From the NCBI GenBank assembly GCA_013399875.1, contig VXAZ01001116.1:2750546-2814545 (forward strand): 64,000 nt of DNA, in the 5' to 3' direction. Below, one piece after another: positions 12,072 through 26,344 of the stretch (positions are counted from its first letter, which is position 1; every line of letters starts with the position of its first letter). Origin of the DNA: Gymnorhina tibicen. Lineage: Eukaryota; Chordata; Aves; Passeriformes; Artamidae. The notes beneath the pieces were generated by a model. The model saw only the letters and a program-made list of their open reading frames with translations, ran no database searches and was not told the DNA's origin. The translations under genes and the position numbers were made by a program.

Positions 12072-15000
12072 GCAGGAGCAGATCTTGGAGGAGAAATCAC
12101 CATGAGGAACACATGCATGGAGATGGTTTCACTCTCAAAGGTGTCTGAGAAACCAGAAATGTTCACCGTTTACTTTAGGATGAACCCTGACTGCTGGGGC
12201 CTTTGCTGTTTAGCAGAAAGGTCATGGAGATCTTTTCCCTCTCCATAACAGCCTCGAGGTAACCAGAAAGGCATTCACAGGTATTCACAGACTAAGAGTC
12301 AGTCCCTGCTCATGCCTGGTTTCAGGCTGGAATTCTGCACCCTCTTGCCCATACACAACAGGATGAGATAAGGCATGCCAAAGGGGTTCCCCAAGGAAAG
12401 CAGTTCTGCCTGGTTTTAGTTTATTTGCCGGCAGTTCAACCCTTGCTTTCCGGCAGCCTGGCTGTCTCCTCACTGCAGGCTGTCTGCTCTCCCAGAACTG
12501 GGCATGGTCTCTCTCGCTTGGAGAAGAGGTTGTATGTCCACACCTCTGTAGCACTGTGGCCTTAGGCCGGTTGCCTGGACTGGTGCCTTCAAATTTTTGA
12601 CATTTTTCATCTAATAGCGAGCTTAATCAGTTCTCAGTAGTGTCACCTTTCAGCTGAGTTTTGACAGCAAGAGAGGCCGCTGCCTGGTTGCTAGTAGGTG
12701 AAGTTGGAGAAACACAAAGTGGGCTAGAGAAAGGATCCCATAAGGAAGGATACTACAAAGGACTGACCAGAACCCCGTGTCTGGCCTGTGGCCATATCCC
12801 ATCTGATCTGTTCTGCAGGGTCTTGGCTACATGAACTGGGCTTCCAAAACGCCAGCAGATATGAGCAGAGTTTTTCTGCTGCTGTGGCAGTGTCCCCAAG
12901 AATTTTAGCTGAGCTCACCACTGTTCCACCCAGACTCCTTGAAAAAAAGATCATTCTGGTCCCACTTTGGGAAAGAGCTTATTTCCTCACCAGAAGCTGG
13001 TGTCCTGATCCAACCTCGGTGATGTAAGGCACAGATAGGGAGGGGCCCTGGTGTTTGGCCTCAGGCCAGGTCAGCAGTGAGGACACACCTGCAGCACTCT
13101 GTCAGCAGGGATTTCTTTTTTCTACAACTAAAACAACAATATTTTTTTCCTAAAAATTTTCTGAAGTGTCGACTGAGATAACTACATTTCCACACTCCCA
13201 GCCAAAACAGCTACCTGCTAAAACTTTGTGAAGTGGAGGCTGATCCAGGGTTTGCACTTCGATATTACAGTAGAAATGTTGCTTAGGACTGTGGGAAAAG
13301 AATGAAGTTCCTCAGGCAGTGCTAGGTTTGAAAAAAGCAGCTCACGATCATGTGCTTAATTTTCAACTCAAAGCTTTTAGTGCATGTTCCTCACTAAAGG
13401 GCCAGCTTGGTTTTCCAGGCTCTGTGTTGGGCTGTGTGGGACAAACCAGAGGCAGCTCACTTGCAGCACATGGAGCAAGAATCTTCAGGTCTTTTAGGCA
13501 GGAAGGTCCATAATTTAAAGAATCAGAATGAGATCAGAAAATACTTTGATGCATTTGAATTTTGCATGTTGAATGCTGAAATGTTTGGAATGTGAAAGAT
13601 TTGAATGTTGAAATATTTTTATTAGACTGTGAAATAAAAATATTCTGTTCTGGCAGTGCCCAAATAGAACTTTTAGCCTTATCCAAATGGGTGTTTACAT
13701 TTTTTTCCTATTAAATGTCACTGAAATCATCCTGTTTTCTGGGGTATCTGGGTTTCAACACAACTGTGTTTACCCATGCACACCATTCTGTTAGAAAATC
13801 TTCAACTCTTTTTAGTTATGACTATTGGCTAATATAGAATCAGTTAACTTACCTGCTGTACAAATTTGCTCCAAGAAATTCCTCAACAACATTATTTTAA
13901 TAAAAGCTGCACCAATGCACATATGTTTGAAATCTGGATAGAAACATCTTACACATTTCTTCTGGCATGAAGACTGTGGATAGCCTTAAGAAGTTTTGCC
14001 CTTCCTCAATTCCCACACATCTGTTAGTACATGTGATGCAATGTTTTACCACAAAACTTAGGAGATTCAAATTGCAATGTGCGAGAAAGGGCAGTAGTAA
14101 AGAGGAAAGGCGAAGTAAAGAGGAAAAGGAGGAAAGTCAGATAATTCCAGATCCTCTGACTGGCCCTGAGTTCCTCTGCCAAAATGTGGTGCACACACTG
14201 CCCTGTATTTTCAGTTTCCTTTACCATGAGATGGAAGGGCTGGACAGATACTGGAAAAACTTGTAGGCTCCCTGACTGCACAGAGGGACAGCAAACAGAA
14301 ATAGTCTGTAAGTCCTGACACTGTATCAATACACAAGGTGAAGGAGAGAAAGACTCTTCTGGGTAATTATTCTGTAACTGCACATGCAAGAAGTGACAGA
14401 AGTAAAAACATTTTTCCACTTGGAAATGTTATTCTCTTAGAGAGGCTTATTTTCCTCCTGCAATGATGTCATGACAACCTGTTACAAACATGAACAGCAC
14501 AATGAGTAGTATGTCCTAGTTACAAGGTCAGGAACAAAGCTCTTTAAGTCACAGAGAGAAGTGTCTGAATCCATTTATACCATCCCAGTGCAGTGACTAG
14601 ATTTGCTGAAAAAAATTCTCAAGGGGTTTTCATTCTATTTTGTTTTTTTATTTTGTTATTGTTTTTATTATTATTTTCTTATTTCTGGTGTTCTAGCAGT
14701 TGAAGTTGATCGCGAAGGTAGCAACCATAGAGCGTAATTATTACAGTTGCAGTTCTGATTTTGGTTTAAGTTCCTTGAAGCCAAAGCTTTTATGTGCTGC
14801 AAATCAAGGGCACTCTGGCGAGTGCTTGCCTGGCTTCCAGAGAGTGATCACCAGTGACAGCTAAAGATCTCATCTATTATTTATCAGCTTTATCATATTT
14901 TGAGTTTTGTAGGCAAGGGAGTAATAAAACACCTCTGCATGGGAAATGATTTAACATCACAGGGATTTATCCAGCGATAAACCTGGCCAGCATGCAGGTA

Positions 15001-15453
15001 GACAACATGGACCCTGGAAGCTTTATGGGAGAGGTTGTTTGCCAAATGCTGGAGTTTCTTTATTGATCACCTCTCATAATATCTTTCCCTTTTAAAAAAC
15101 CTGAAAACATGAAAACATTCATCCATGCTGAAAATCAGAAAAGGCACTTTCATTGCCCATTTCTGCAGAACATGGTGCTCAAGCATGTGCCAGACACCAC
15201 TGTTATTATCAGAAATGCTATACCAGCTTGGAAAAATGACCCTTCTAGGACTGATGCTAGGCTAAATCTCCATGGAAAAGCTTGTCTTCTTCCCTGCCGC
15301 TCCAGGAAACACCATTTCTGGAAGCAGATGCCTCCTACCAACTTGACACCCAGTGCCTGAAGTCCTGCACCAGGAGGGGCTGGTTCATGGCGGACCCCAT
15401 AAAAAGGGCACTCAGGCTCTGTAAAGTATCATTTAAAATCCTGTTTATTAAAG
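12072..15453. other. Non-coding stretch, no gene recognised
   Basis: Frames are up to about 130 codons (14024-14419, minus strand) without recognisable domains. A T/A-rich patch lies at about 14635-14690. I see no LTR ends, CR1 tails or RNA genes. It separates the class I-like LTR from the first ERVL-like LTR. Confidence 0.55.
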
Positions 15454-16029
15454 TGTCTTGGTTTCAACTACAATAGAGTTAATTTTCCTCCTAGTAGCTG
15501 GTACAATGTTGTGTTTCAGATTTAATACGGGAATGATGTTGATAACACACTGATGTTTTGATGTTGCTCAGTAGTGTTGACCCTAAGTCAAGGACTTTTT
15601 AGTACCTCATGGTCTGCCAATGAGTAGGTGCACGAGAGGCTGGGAGGGAGCATGGCCAGGATAGGTGGCCTGAACTGGCCAAAGGGATATTCCACATCAC
15701 AGAAGATCATGTCCAGTTAATAAACTGGTGGGAGTCAGCCAGGAGCTGCTGATTGCTTCTTGGGGTGGTGAGCAATTATATTGGGCATCACTTCCTTTTC
15801 TTGGGTTTTCTTCCTCTATTTTCCTCTCTTTGTTCTCTCTTTTTCTTACTATTATTATTCTTATCATATTTTATTTTATTTTAATTATTAAATTGTTCTT
15901 ACCTCAACCCACTAGTTTTACCTTTTTCTGATTCTCCTGCCATTCCACCGGTGTGAAAGGGGGAAGAAGGGGGAAGTGGAGCAAGCAGCTGCATGGTACC
16001 TTAGCTGCCATCGGGAGAAAATCCTAACA
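15454..16029 (+). mobile_element. ERVL-like solo LTR, plus strand
   Basis: The 576-bp element starts TGTCTTGGTTTCAACTACAA and ends ATCCTAACA, matching in outline an LTR family common in songbirds and other birds. Diagnostic blocks are GAGTTAATTTTCCTCCTAGT, TGGCCAAAGGGATATTCCA at about 15676-15694, a T/A-rich run, a polyadenylation-type ATTAAA at 15887-15892 and the following CTCAACCCACTAG. The same blocks occur in the same order in the element at 26345-26909. The flanking five bases (TAAAG and TGGGG) no longer match, so the target duplication has decayed or was lost. There is no internal retroviral sequence next to it. The ERVL (class III) label is from memory of this LTR type and should be treated as likely, not proven. 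Confidence 0.85.
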
Positions 16030-19000
16030 TGGGGAAAACAGTGTAAAAATCTCATATCCCTTCAGACAGCAGGAGCCCCGAGCTGTGCACCCACATGCAG
16101 CACATCATGCAGACCCCTCCACACAGGGGGTTACACCAGTTTGGTGATTTGAGCTGTTACAGGATTTTCTTACAAGATAGCAACTCTGCTCCTCGTTTCT
16201 ACTGTGTCACAGGGTGGGGATGTTCACATCACAACTTCCTGCTGCACTTTTTTGCACAAAGGCAAGGCCACGCTGGTGGTGTAATTGCTGGTACAAAGTG
16301 GGAGATGCCCACAGGCTCCTGCATTACAACTGATGGTGAAATTTGTCCTGTGGCTGCAGGGTACCCCAGTGCACACACAGGCTAAGTGCTCCACAGGTCA
16401 CTAGGTCTTCTGTGCTCAGTGCTCCCCCAGTCAGGATCACTGCAAGGAGGCTTCCCTGCCCCCCGATCTCTTACAGAAGCTGTCCCAGCTGGCAGTGCTG
16501 CACACGGGGGGCTCGCGAGGGGGACTTGCAGTAGCTCCGTGGGCTGCAGACCTGCTCCATGCCCTGACGTTATGTGCCAGTTATCCTGCAGGCATACACC
16601 AGGCTGCCAGTGGTGGGAATCATGGCTCAGGCGTACGGGTAATCCGCTGCCTCTTGCTGTGAGATCACTGGCTTCACAGCACATCTTTCAGCAGACCTTG
16701 CCAGGGAGGTTTAAGACACCTGTAAAAGCCCTTTAGCAGGTGAAAACTGAACCTCAGTTCAGTGTTCTCAAACTCCTGCATGTTGTCACTAGGCAGAGGT
16801 TCTTTAAACAGTGTGAAGTTACACTTCATTGTCATGAGTGACCTGAGTGTCTTTGAGCACCAGCTGATTCATGCCGGCATTTTTATTATTCTGCAGCTAT
16901 TGTAGAAAAATAGGGTCGTGACCCCCTGTCACCCCACCCGACTCTGTCATCGCTCAGGCCTCTGCCAAGGGAATGGAAAAGGCTACCAAACCAGAAGAGC
17001 AGCCCTCCTGCTCCCCAGCACTCAGGATGCACTGGTGCAAGCAGGCACAGGGTGTGCACAGGCTGAGCCCTCCTGCTGATGACCAATATTTCAGCACTGA
17101 CAACAGACCACGGTGGAGACATGGCAGGGCTAAGGCAGTGACCTCCCTGAGCACCTGATGGATGTTGCAGAGATTTCTTGTCCCTTCAGTGCAAGTTGGG
17201 TAGAAAATGGCAGTGTGGAAGGAGGCACAGGGACCCCAACCCATAGTGGTGGGGGGAAGGTGGTGGCTGGCAGGCAGCAGGGGCTGCCAGGACCACCCTG
17301 GGGCACTGTGTTTGATGGGCTGGTGCTTGAAAAACACATGTGCCTCAGGTCAGTGCTCTGCAGTGTCTCTACTGCAGAAAGCCACATTGTCCCTCCTTGA
17401 TCAGTGCTCTCGTGTCTGTTTGGTCAGAGCAATTTTAACTTTTCTTGCTCTGAAAGAAATACCTTTAAACAAAGTTGCCTTAACCTCCACAGAGGGTTAT
17501 TATAAGTTACTCAGGCGTGCCTGGAGTGTGCAGTGGGGCTTCTGAGGCTTCAAAAATCAGATTATAAATCTGGAGGAATGTGTTCTTGAGGCGTGAGTCA
17601 CCTTAACTGTGACATATTCATTTGGACTGTTTCTGCTTAAAATAGAAACTCTGAGCATCATACAGCTGCAGGAGGTGACAAGGGATGGACGAAAGCCTCC
17701 AAGCACTTCAACCCAAGGGACTCACAGCAGAGAATGTGCCCAGCCCCAGCAGCAAGGAGCTGTACCTGCGTATCTTGCAGCTGGGTGGACTCCTGCCCCA
17801 GGAGGCGTAGAAGGAACTGCTCAAGGGTCAAAGAAACCTGTGCTGACATGACCTGAAAGCAAATACTCTTTTGGACTGTTCCTCATAGCAGCCAGGCAAA
17901 ACCTTGGGCTGTGGTGCTTGCAGCCTGAGTGGGGCCGTGGTGTAGGAGCAGGGACCTTCTCAAGTGCTCCCACTACTGTGCCCAGAGCTTCTGCCTCCAG
18001 CCCTGACAGTGCCCAGAGCACTTCTGGCATGGGCTGACCTGTCCCTGTGCCCTGCAGCAGGGCTCAGTGCCACAGCCCGGCCCTGGTGTTCAGTGAGGTG
18101 GTGAGGGTGCATTGGTACCCAGGCTGTCCCCCAGATGGGATCCCAGAGTCTGACACAGCCAGCAGCAGGAACCACTGCCTTGGTGTGCCTCAGGAGGAGC
18201 AGCCTCTGCTGGGGGTTAGACAAGCCTGACCTGACAGTGCCTCCAGGAAGAGTTTGCAGCAGTGGTGAAGGATTATATGGGGTGTGGTTCAATGGCACTC
18301 CCCTGAGGAGCCATGGCTGAGTGCTGCCCTGTCCCACAGCCAGCCACTGCCCTTGGCAAACGGTGGAGCAAAACAACCTGGAACCCTCTCCTTGTCTTTG
18401 TACCACAATTGAATCAGGGCCTGAGGTGAGGGGAAGGGCAAAGCACCAGTTTGGTGCTTTATCACTCTTTACACTCTTTAGTCAATGAGTAGGCAAGGTC
18501 TGACAACAACCTGCTGACCATCCCCTCGTTGCCAGTGGTGTCCCCTGATTTACAAGTCCCCAGTTAGACTTCAGCAGAGGATTGGGCACTCACGTAATGC
18601 AGCTCTGCTGTTATACAACTGACTCCAGCCACACGTTTTCTGGTTTCACTTGTGATTCATATCACGCAGGAGCTGAAAGGTTCCCAGTGGCTCCTCCCGA
18701 ACAGAAGTCACACTGCACTATTTAGGTTAAGGTTCGAAGTACTCAGACCCTTGAGCAGCAACAGGCACATCAAACAAATTGACAGCAGTTAATATTTACA
18801 GGACCAAAGCTCACAGAAAATCAGTAAAGTCTGCAAGATGATCGTGAGCAACAACTCCAAAACCAGAAGTAAAACTTTCCAGATTAAAGGGCAAGTTCCA
18901 GCAAAAGCCCCATCAGTGTCTGACAATGCAGTTTGTTTCTTTCCCTTGTAGATCCTCTTGCACAATGCTGCATGTACAGCTTAGACTGAAAGCTTCTGAC

Positions 19001-22000
19001 CCTAAAATCAGGCTTTATATCACATGCCTCAATGAAAGGACTTGTAATAGGCTAATCCCGAAAGTATCTAGTTCATGGAACGCTTTCCTGGAATTTGTGC
19101 AACAACCAAATATTGCAGGCTGGTGCTTCCTAAGCTGCCTTATGGTTTGTAGGACATGGGTCCATGGGCAAATTTTTTTGGGATACAATTCCCACTTGCA
19201 GACTGATAACTTTGTGCAGTTCCAAATTTTTGTGTCATACAATGTGAGAAATATACTATGCAAGAAATATACTATGGAAGAAAAAGTTGCAGAAACAGGG
19301 GGAGATAAGACAGAGAGAAGAACAGACAAATCCTAGGGCTTCCCCTCCAGCTGTTTACCTGTAATATGTGTTTTTGATCTGCAGCCCAGGGAAGGTCTCT
19401 CCTAAAGCTGCTTTCATGCTGTACCCTGGTGTCAAAGCCCATGAGCTCTCACTGGACATTCATGTTCCACCTCCTGCTTGGCAGCCCTAGCATAAATCCA
19501 GCTGGAGAGTGGGACAGTGGTCCTGTTTTTTGGGACAAGGACTCCATTCGATTTAGCTCATTTCTGGAAACCATCCTCACGCACAGGGCATGTCCCTGGC
19601 CAGGCATCTAACCTGGAACTTGCCCCAAAGATACAGCTCAGACCAAAAGTCTACAAAATCAGCGGGATGGTATGGGGGAGTGGTGTTGGGTACACCACAT
19701 TTTTCATCCCAGATGATGTTCTAACTGCAGGTTTGTTTGTGGAGCCAGAGTTAAACTGGGACTAGATATAAATTGGGGCTGAGTGCCCTGGCACTCTGTC
19801 AGGGGAAAAGTGCCCAGGACAAAAGGCAGGGAGACGACAGCTGAGGAGGACACACCACAAGAGAGGTGCAGAGGTGTCCAGTCATGGCCAGAATGATGCT
19901 GGTCTAAAGGGGACCCAGGAATTCTACCTGTGGCCAGAGAGCTCAGGCGAAATCCCTGGATGGAGGAAGGCTTAATGCTGGCTGGTTGTTGTGGGGCTGG
20001 GGCTGCCTGGTGCAGTCCTCACTTGATACACTTAGGGTCTTGTGATCCCTCAGCCTTGCATCCCAGAAGATCTCTGAAACAAGAAATCCTGGTAAGAAGC
20101 CTCCCATAACCACCCCATAGCTACTCAAGTTAATACTCTACTCCCCTCCTCCCTGCATCTGCAGGGACTGAGCTCTTTCTCTCACAGTATGACAAATCCT
20201 TCTGCAGAATTAATTTGATTGATATTTAAATCAGCAGCTTTCAACCTGCAGCCCATTAAATCCCACTGGTACAAGGTAAGTAACCAACAAATGTGAAGCC
20301 TATTATCAGAAGGCTTAAATTTGTCTCAGGGGGATCCCACATCTGTTGGGGAAAATATCTGGGCCCATAAATACAAAATAGTCCACAGCCTCCCAGATGG
20401 GTGTTTGCCTGTGAAACATCCAATATTTTGGTAGAACGGCCATCCTATGGAGTTAGAGTTTAGCCATGAGATAAAAATAGCCACGGCTAACATCTGGAAA
20501 ACTCATCTATGTTTTGCAAATTTGTAAAAAGCCATTATGCAAACCCAGCTGTGTCATGGTTGTGTCGTTTAATATCACAGGAATTTAAATTTGGCTAACC
20601 CAACAGGCTAGGCCAGTTCTTTTATAATTTTGAAGAAAAAAATGCAAAGTCATGTGTAATCTGTGTGGGGCTCTATTTTGGTGTCTTGCAGGTTTCTATC
20701 TCTTTCTCCATTGCTTAACTGCTTGCATAATACATTACAATTATAATTCAGGGAGAAAAGCCTTTTGTGGCTGCCAGCAGCTCAGGCAGTAGAAAATGTT
20801 TTACCAGTAAAGTCAGGCAGGTATTTTTATTGGTCACTGAGGAAGAGGAGGAGGTTAAGCCATGTGAAGCTCTTTCTGTGCTCCAACATTTATTAACAAG
20901 ATGAGGCAGGGACTGTATTTGCTCTCTGAAGGATTGGTGGTCAATACTGCAACACAATTGAACTGAACAAGGAAAGTTCTGCTTAAACCCTCTGAAGGTT
21001 GAGGGTGAGTTAAGCAGATGCTGCTGTTTCACCTGGTCCCATTACATAGGGCCATTTAGCATAAAAAAAAGTTTTTTGGCTGTGAGCTCATCTTGCCACA
21101 TCCATAGTTATTGAGGATAACGTAGAATCAGACAACATTAATGACACGAAATGGCTCTTAGCTCTTTGCAGTATGATGGCAAATGGCCATGTTGAAGTAG
21201 TCAGATGCTATTTGCTTTAGTTTGCAGCTGTGGAAACTGAAGCACAGGGGTGAACTGCTCAAGATTACAGGAAATAACTGGCAGGACTGCAACTAGGACC
21301 CAGTCCTGTTTTTTTTTCTGGAATGCCCTTGTGTGACATGTTCCCAGACTTTGTATTATGGCTCCATAGCTTGCCTCTGCACTGCTGAACTTCTGACATG
21401 TCATGTGTCGCTGTGGATCAGCAACTGGGTCATCCCTGGGGGCTGAAATGGTTGATTTCCCCTTCACCTTGGGCATGAGTTAGCCACACTCCTGATCCCT
21501 TGCTCTCTGCAACACTTTAAAAACCTTGCCCACACTGAGCTACCTACAAAAGCACCTTTATCCCTGGAAGTTATTTAAGAAAATGTTCCATAGCTTTTTT
21601 TCAGAAGTGCTATAAGGGCAGTTGGGCAGGAGGTTGGATCAGCTGATTTCCTGACATCTGCTCCAGTCCTACCTGATTTTATCTGAATGACTAAAAGAAT
21701 TCTGACACCCTATTTTCTGTCTGAGATTGTGCTGAGGAGCCTCAGCTGTTTGTCACCTGTCATCTCATGAGAGTTGTGGCAGCTCCAGTTCTTCTCTTCC
21801 AGAGCCATCACTGCTGGAACCAGCTGGAGGCCACCAGTGCCTTGGTGTGCATGTACCAGGGTTGCTGTCTAACCAAGGGCTGATGGTTTGGCTCTTGTAG
21901 CTGCTGGGCATGTGTCATCAGCAGGAGCCTCTCAAATGAACTCACAGCTGTCCAGAGTACACTTGGTTTTCATGGCACTTCCCAGCAGCTCAGCCAAGGC

Positions 22001-22814
22001 GGAAACACCAAGGAGTGAGGATAGGCAGCTGCCCACTGCCCAGAGCAGGAGTGCCCAACTCCTGCCTGTGTCTCACTGAAAGTCTGGTGGGAGTTAGGTA
22101 AGAAAGTGCTTTTTAGGCTGTGCAGCTTAATTGCTTGTCCGGACAAAGGAGGACTCTGCACAGAGGACAGCTATGAAGAATTGAACCTAGATACCATACC
22201 AACACCTTTTGCACCATCCCCCTTCCCTCCCCGCCCCATACAGGTAGAATGATAATGTTCACATGAGACAAATAAATTTTTGTCCTTAGCAAGTACTGAT
22301 ATTCTTGACTGAGTCGTTTCTTTGGTGTCATAATCTAATTCAAATCTAAATATGAATCCAATTATTCTCAGCATCTTAGGAATATGATTTTACTACTACT
22401 GTGAGTTTTGAGTTGTTACTGCTTTGAAATCTTTCAAGTTAGAATTCTTAGACATTACACACATTTATGCCTGTCACATTGCATTCTCCTGCTTGCTTTT
22501 GAAAAGAAGGAATCGTGTTTTTTTTCTCATGGGAAAATATATTTTCTTTCCACAATTACATTGAAATAGAGAATAAAAATTGAGCCTTCATGCCTTTTTT
22601 CAGTAAATTGAACTATTGTACATTGTTTTTCTCTCATACTTTGCACTGACTTATATTTAATTTATGCCATTTTAATTTCTTTTTGCAGGAAATTTAGATG
22701 GTCCTTTGAATGTAACACATCATATTTCCACAGACCTTGGTTTTCTTTCTCTTAATTCTTCTGTTCTTTGGAAGTGTCCTTTCCTGCACTTGAAAATATT
22801 TCTCTTTACTCCAT
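16030..22814. other. Non-coding stretch, no gene recognised
   Basis: Mostly unique sequence with short chance frames on both strands (up to 148 codons). A 14-bp direct repeat at 19247-19276 is the only local repeat noted. No tRNA, rRNA or mobile-element ends were identified. A CTTTTTGCAG acceptor-like sequence ends at about 22689, just before a short open frame that runs into the next LTR; I do not regard it as a supported exon. Confidence 0.55.
19247..19276. repeat. 14-bp direct repeat, two copies
   Basis: AGAAATATACTATG occurs at 19247-19260 and again at 19263-19276, separated by two bases. Confidence 0.9.
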
Positions 22815-23245
22815 GGATCCCAGCACAGAATTGTGTTCCTTCCCAACAGGGAAAACAAAAGCAAGAAACCTTGTGGATTGAAATCAAGGCAATTTAATAG
22901 GTGAAGGAACAAGATAAAAACCCCCACAGGTAACACAAAGGAGATCACTCACCTTCTCCCACAAGCAGACCAATGTCAAGCCACTCACTGAACAACAGCA
23001 CCTTTAGAAACCCAAACCATCCCCCTTCTTCCTCCCCCCCAGTTTAACTGTTGGCATGATGTTACACAGTATGGAATATCCCTTTGGCCAGTTCAGACCA
23101 GCTGTCCCAGCAGCATTCCCTCCCAGTCCCTTGCCCACTGCCATCCTACTCACTGTGGGAAAGCAGAGTGAAGAAATTAGAAAGCCTTGATGCTGTGCAA
23201 GCATGTTGAGCAACAGCTGAAACCCTGGTGTGCTGTCACCACTGG
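22815..23245 (-). mobile_element. ERVL-like LTR fragment, minus strand
   Basis: On the minus strand the segment carries the same landmark order as the LTRs at 15454-16029 and 26345-26909. These are a GTTGCTCA block, CTGGCCAAAGGGATATTCCA (reverse complement at about 23073-23092), a hypervariable G-rich stretch, and ATTAAA (reverse complement at 22893-22898) followed by a C/A-rich block. The first ~90 bases of the LTR are missing or too diverged to align, so the TG end is not visible. The 3' limit near 22815 is approximate. It is more diverged than the other two copies, which suggests an older insertion or another subfamily. Confidence 0.68.
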
Positions 23246-26200
23246 CTTAGCCACAGATCAAATCGCAGCACCGCACAGGCTGCTGTGAGGAGAGGTGACT
23301 CCATCCTGGCCAGACCCAGTCCAAGTGCCTGCCCAGGAGGGAGAAGGGGGTTGAGACCTTCTCCCCATGCTTACTCCTTTATCCCAAGACTTGGTAGGCT
23401 GCCATGGAGGGACTGCCTGGGCAATACAGAAAAGAAACTGGGAATCCCCTGCCTGGGGGAGCACAATGACCACCAGACCAGTGCCAGCTACTTGTGTCCT
23501 TGTTTCTCTGATGTCCCTGGAATGTCTGATAACCATTTTTATGCTATCAGACAGATAGAGCATGAAGGTACATCCACAAGCTGCCAAGACATGGCTCTTG
23601 GAAGATATGCTTTCAAATCCTCTTTTAGGACATGAGAGAATTCAATTTGCCATGTTTGCCTTAGGTAAAAGAGGTTGGTGTTCAGCATTTCTGCATTTAA
23701 TGAGACATGATGCTGTTGGTGTGTGCTAGCTGTGTTGTGTGAGTACTGGATAGAGCCAGCCCAGGCTGGAGCCATGTCTGCAGGTTTTCTGTGACACGGG
23801 CACTGAGAAGCTTCTTCTGACAGCCTGGGGCAGCTCCAGACTTGCCTGGGGGTGCAGCTGGAGGCCCCAAAAAAATTTAAACCCCAATATTTGTGTGCCT
23901 CAGTCTGGTATTGAGCAGACGTACTCCTCCAGCTGACACGGTCTGTGGCGCCGTGTCTCTACTCTCTCATCCATGCTCACAAGCACTTCTTCAGAAAACA
24001 TCTGGAAAAATAGTGATCCATTTCTTTCTGTTCTTTCTTTAAATATCCACCATGATCTCTAGGCTTTAAGCAGCCAGTGCCCTAAAAACATAACATGTTC
24101 ATTTGTGTGCTCTGTTAAAGACAATAAGCAAGACATAGGGAAGATTTCAACTTGAAATGTACAGTTATTTTCTGGGTCTCTTGATGCGTCAGAATGAATC
24201 TGCACATCTTATATCCACAAGGATAACAAAGGCAATTCAGAAGCATGTTAATTGTTGCCAATAGTAATATGATCTGACTGTTGTGGAATCAAGATTCAAA
24301 TAAAAATCCTAGTGTCAGGCAATAGCTCTGTTTATAATACTTTCTGTAAGAGTAATAATGAGGCAGAAGAATGAGGAGGGGACCTGAAGCCCTAGGTATT
24401 TCATAGACTGTCAGATTGCAAGATGGAGCCAGATCCGTCTGCATAAATACTTATATTAGAAAGACAAAGCTGCAGCAAATTCTTGGCTGATAGGAAGTGT
24501 CTTCAGCTGATGTGAATTTTTATGGTTTGTGCTTTCCAGCAGGGCTGTGACAATTCACATCAGCAGAGAAGCTGCTCCTCTATAATTAGCCAAATCCTTG
24601 CAACAGGGACTACTGTCACCTTCCCATCAACCCTGCTCTCCACACACAGTTGCTATTTAACCAGTCACAAAAATGCTGCTATCGGAGGTCTCGACAGCAC
24701 ACCAAACAGAATATCTGGAACTTGCTTTCCCTGTGAGACAGCAGCAGCATTAATCATGATCTTTAGTTATATTAGATGATCAAAGATCAGCAGATCAAAG
24801 GAGACAGTTTCTTCCACAAAATGCTGGATGCAGGAGCCGGGTTGGGTTACAGCAAGGGAGGCAGCATGGGAGGGAGGCAACTGAGCTCCCCCATGGGAAC
24901 ACGGGAGAGCACAAGGGGCTGCTCCTGCTTGTGGCCCAGGTCATTCCCACACGTGGCAGGGTCAGTGAAATTGTGTTTTACCCTGAGCATTACATCCAGC
25001 AAAGCCACCTGTTAGTACAGACAAAACAGCAGAAGGGTTATTGGGGTGATGAGGTCTTGGCCAAAAGCCCTCCATCACATTTTTCTGGGAGCAGCAGAGG
25101 AAAGGACAAGCTTTCCCAGCCTGGCTGAAATGTGTGGGAGCTTGGGTTGATCTGTGTGGCACTGAGCAGGCAGTCGTGGAAGGGTCCCTGGTGGGCTGGC
25201 AACCCTGTGTCATCCACTGCAACCTGCTGGAAAAATTGGCCAGAAGGGGCTTTCTTGGGGGCTGCACAGCCCCACCAAACGCCCAGGCAACACCAGAGCT
25301 TATCTGGGGCAAGATGCCTACAGTATTAGAGAAAGGCATGGACAAGGCAAGTAACTAGAAACTGGAAACCAAAAAGATCACAACATTTCATTACATAAAG
25401 TGAACATAAAGCCCATTTCCAATGCATATGCAACCCTCACTGTTCTCACCATAGGCCAAGGAGTGGCCTTCATTGGGAATGACCCTGCAGCTCACCTCCA
25501 ACATCACAAACCTTTCATGAGAGCATCCCTGTTCCAGGGATGCCTATGCCAAGACCATGGCTGGACACTGTGGACAGCCTCTACATGACATCCCTTAGCT
25601 TGACTTCTGGCATGAGCCTGCTGAGGCTCCAGTCTGCCATCACCTGTGCCCTAACTGGACCTTTGAGGCAAGGACCATGGCACCCTGGCCCAGCATTTCC
25701 TTGATCATCTGTGCTGTGCTGTGCAGGTGAAGGGTTTAGCTGGTCACCCCATCCTCCTTGCCAGGCCCCAAGGAAGGCAGCTTCTTCAGAAAATGAGTTC
25801 TATTTCAAAGAGACATCACCCATCAGAAAAATTCCAAGTGAGTGACTTTTCCTGAGGCTTTTGCAGCTCTGCTGCCTGCTTGGGCTCCCACACCAGCCTG
25901 CTCATTGGAACAACCCAGGCTGATGATTTTTTTGGCAGCTTATCCAGAATTTGATTGCTTTTGCTCTGGACTGTATGTTTCTATTTTTGGCCTGGAGGAT
26001 TTGCAGACTCAGGGCAGACCCAGGGACACTCAGTCCTAAGGGATGCCTTCAAACAGCATCTGCCTCCTCTATCTGGAAGCTGCTCTGGATACCCCTCCAG
26101 TTACATGCATGAAGCCTCCGAAGAAGAGAACTTCAAGGTGCCTTCACAAACTAGTATAGGTCACAGAAGTATTATTTGAGCACCAAGAACTTCTTAAAAG

Positions 26201-26344
26201 CAGAGTAAAGGCAGTGGGGTAAGAAACATTCTCCTTGGCATCACAGCAATATGAAGAGGGGTGTTTCCGATTACTCTCCTCTCTGACACCACCTTCTCAC
26301 AAGACTTCTGCAGCTAGTTCTTTGCCAAATAGGTGTTGCCTTAC
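23246..26344. other. Non-coding stretch, no gene recognised
   Basis: The open frame 23228-23635 on the plus strand (135 codons) begins at the end of the preceding LTR. It has no domain I recognise and I do not call it a gene. The rest holds only short chance frames. Confidence 0.5.

Noticed and set aside
23228..23635. 135-codon plus-strand frame next to the 22815 LTR as an ERV gene
   Set aside because: It lies on the opposite strand to the LTR and contains no protease, polymerase or envelope signatures.
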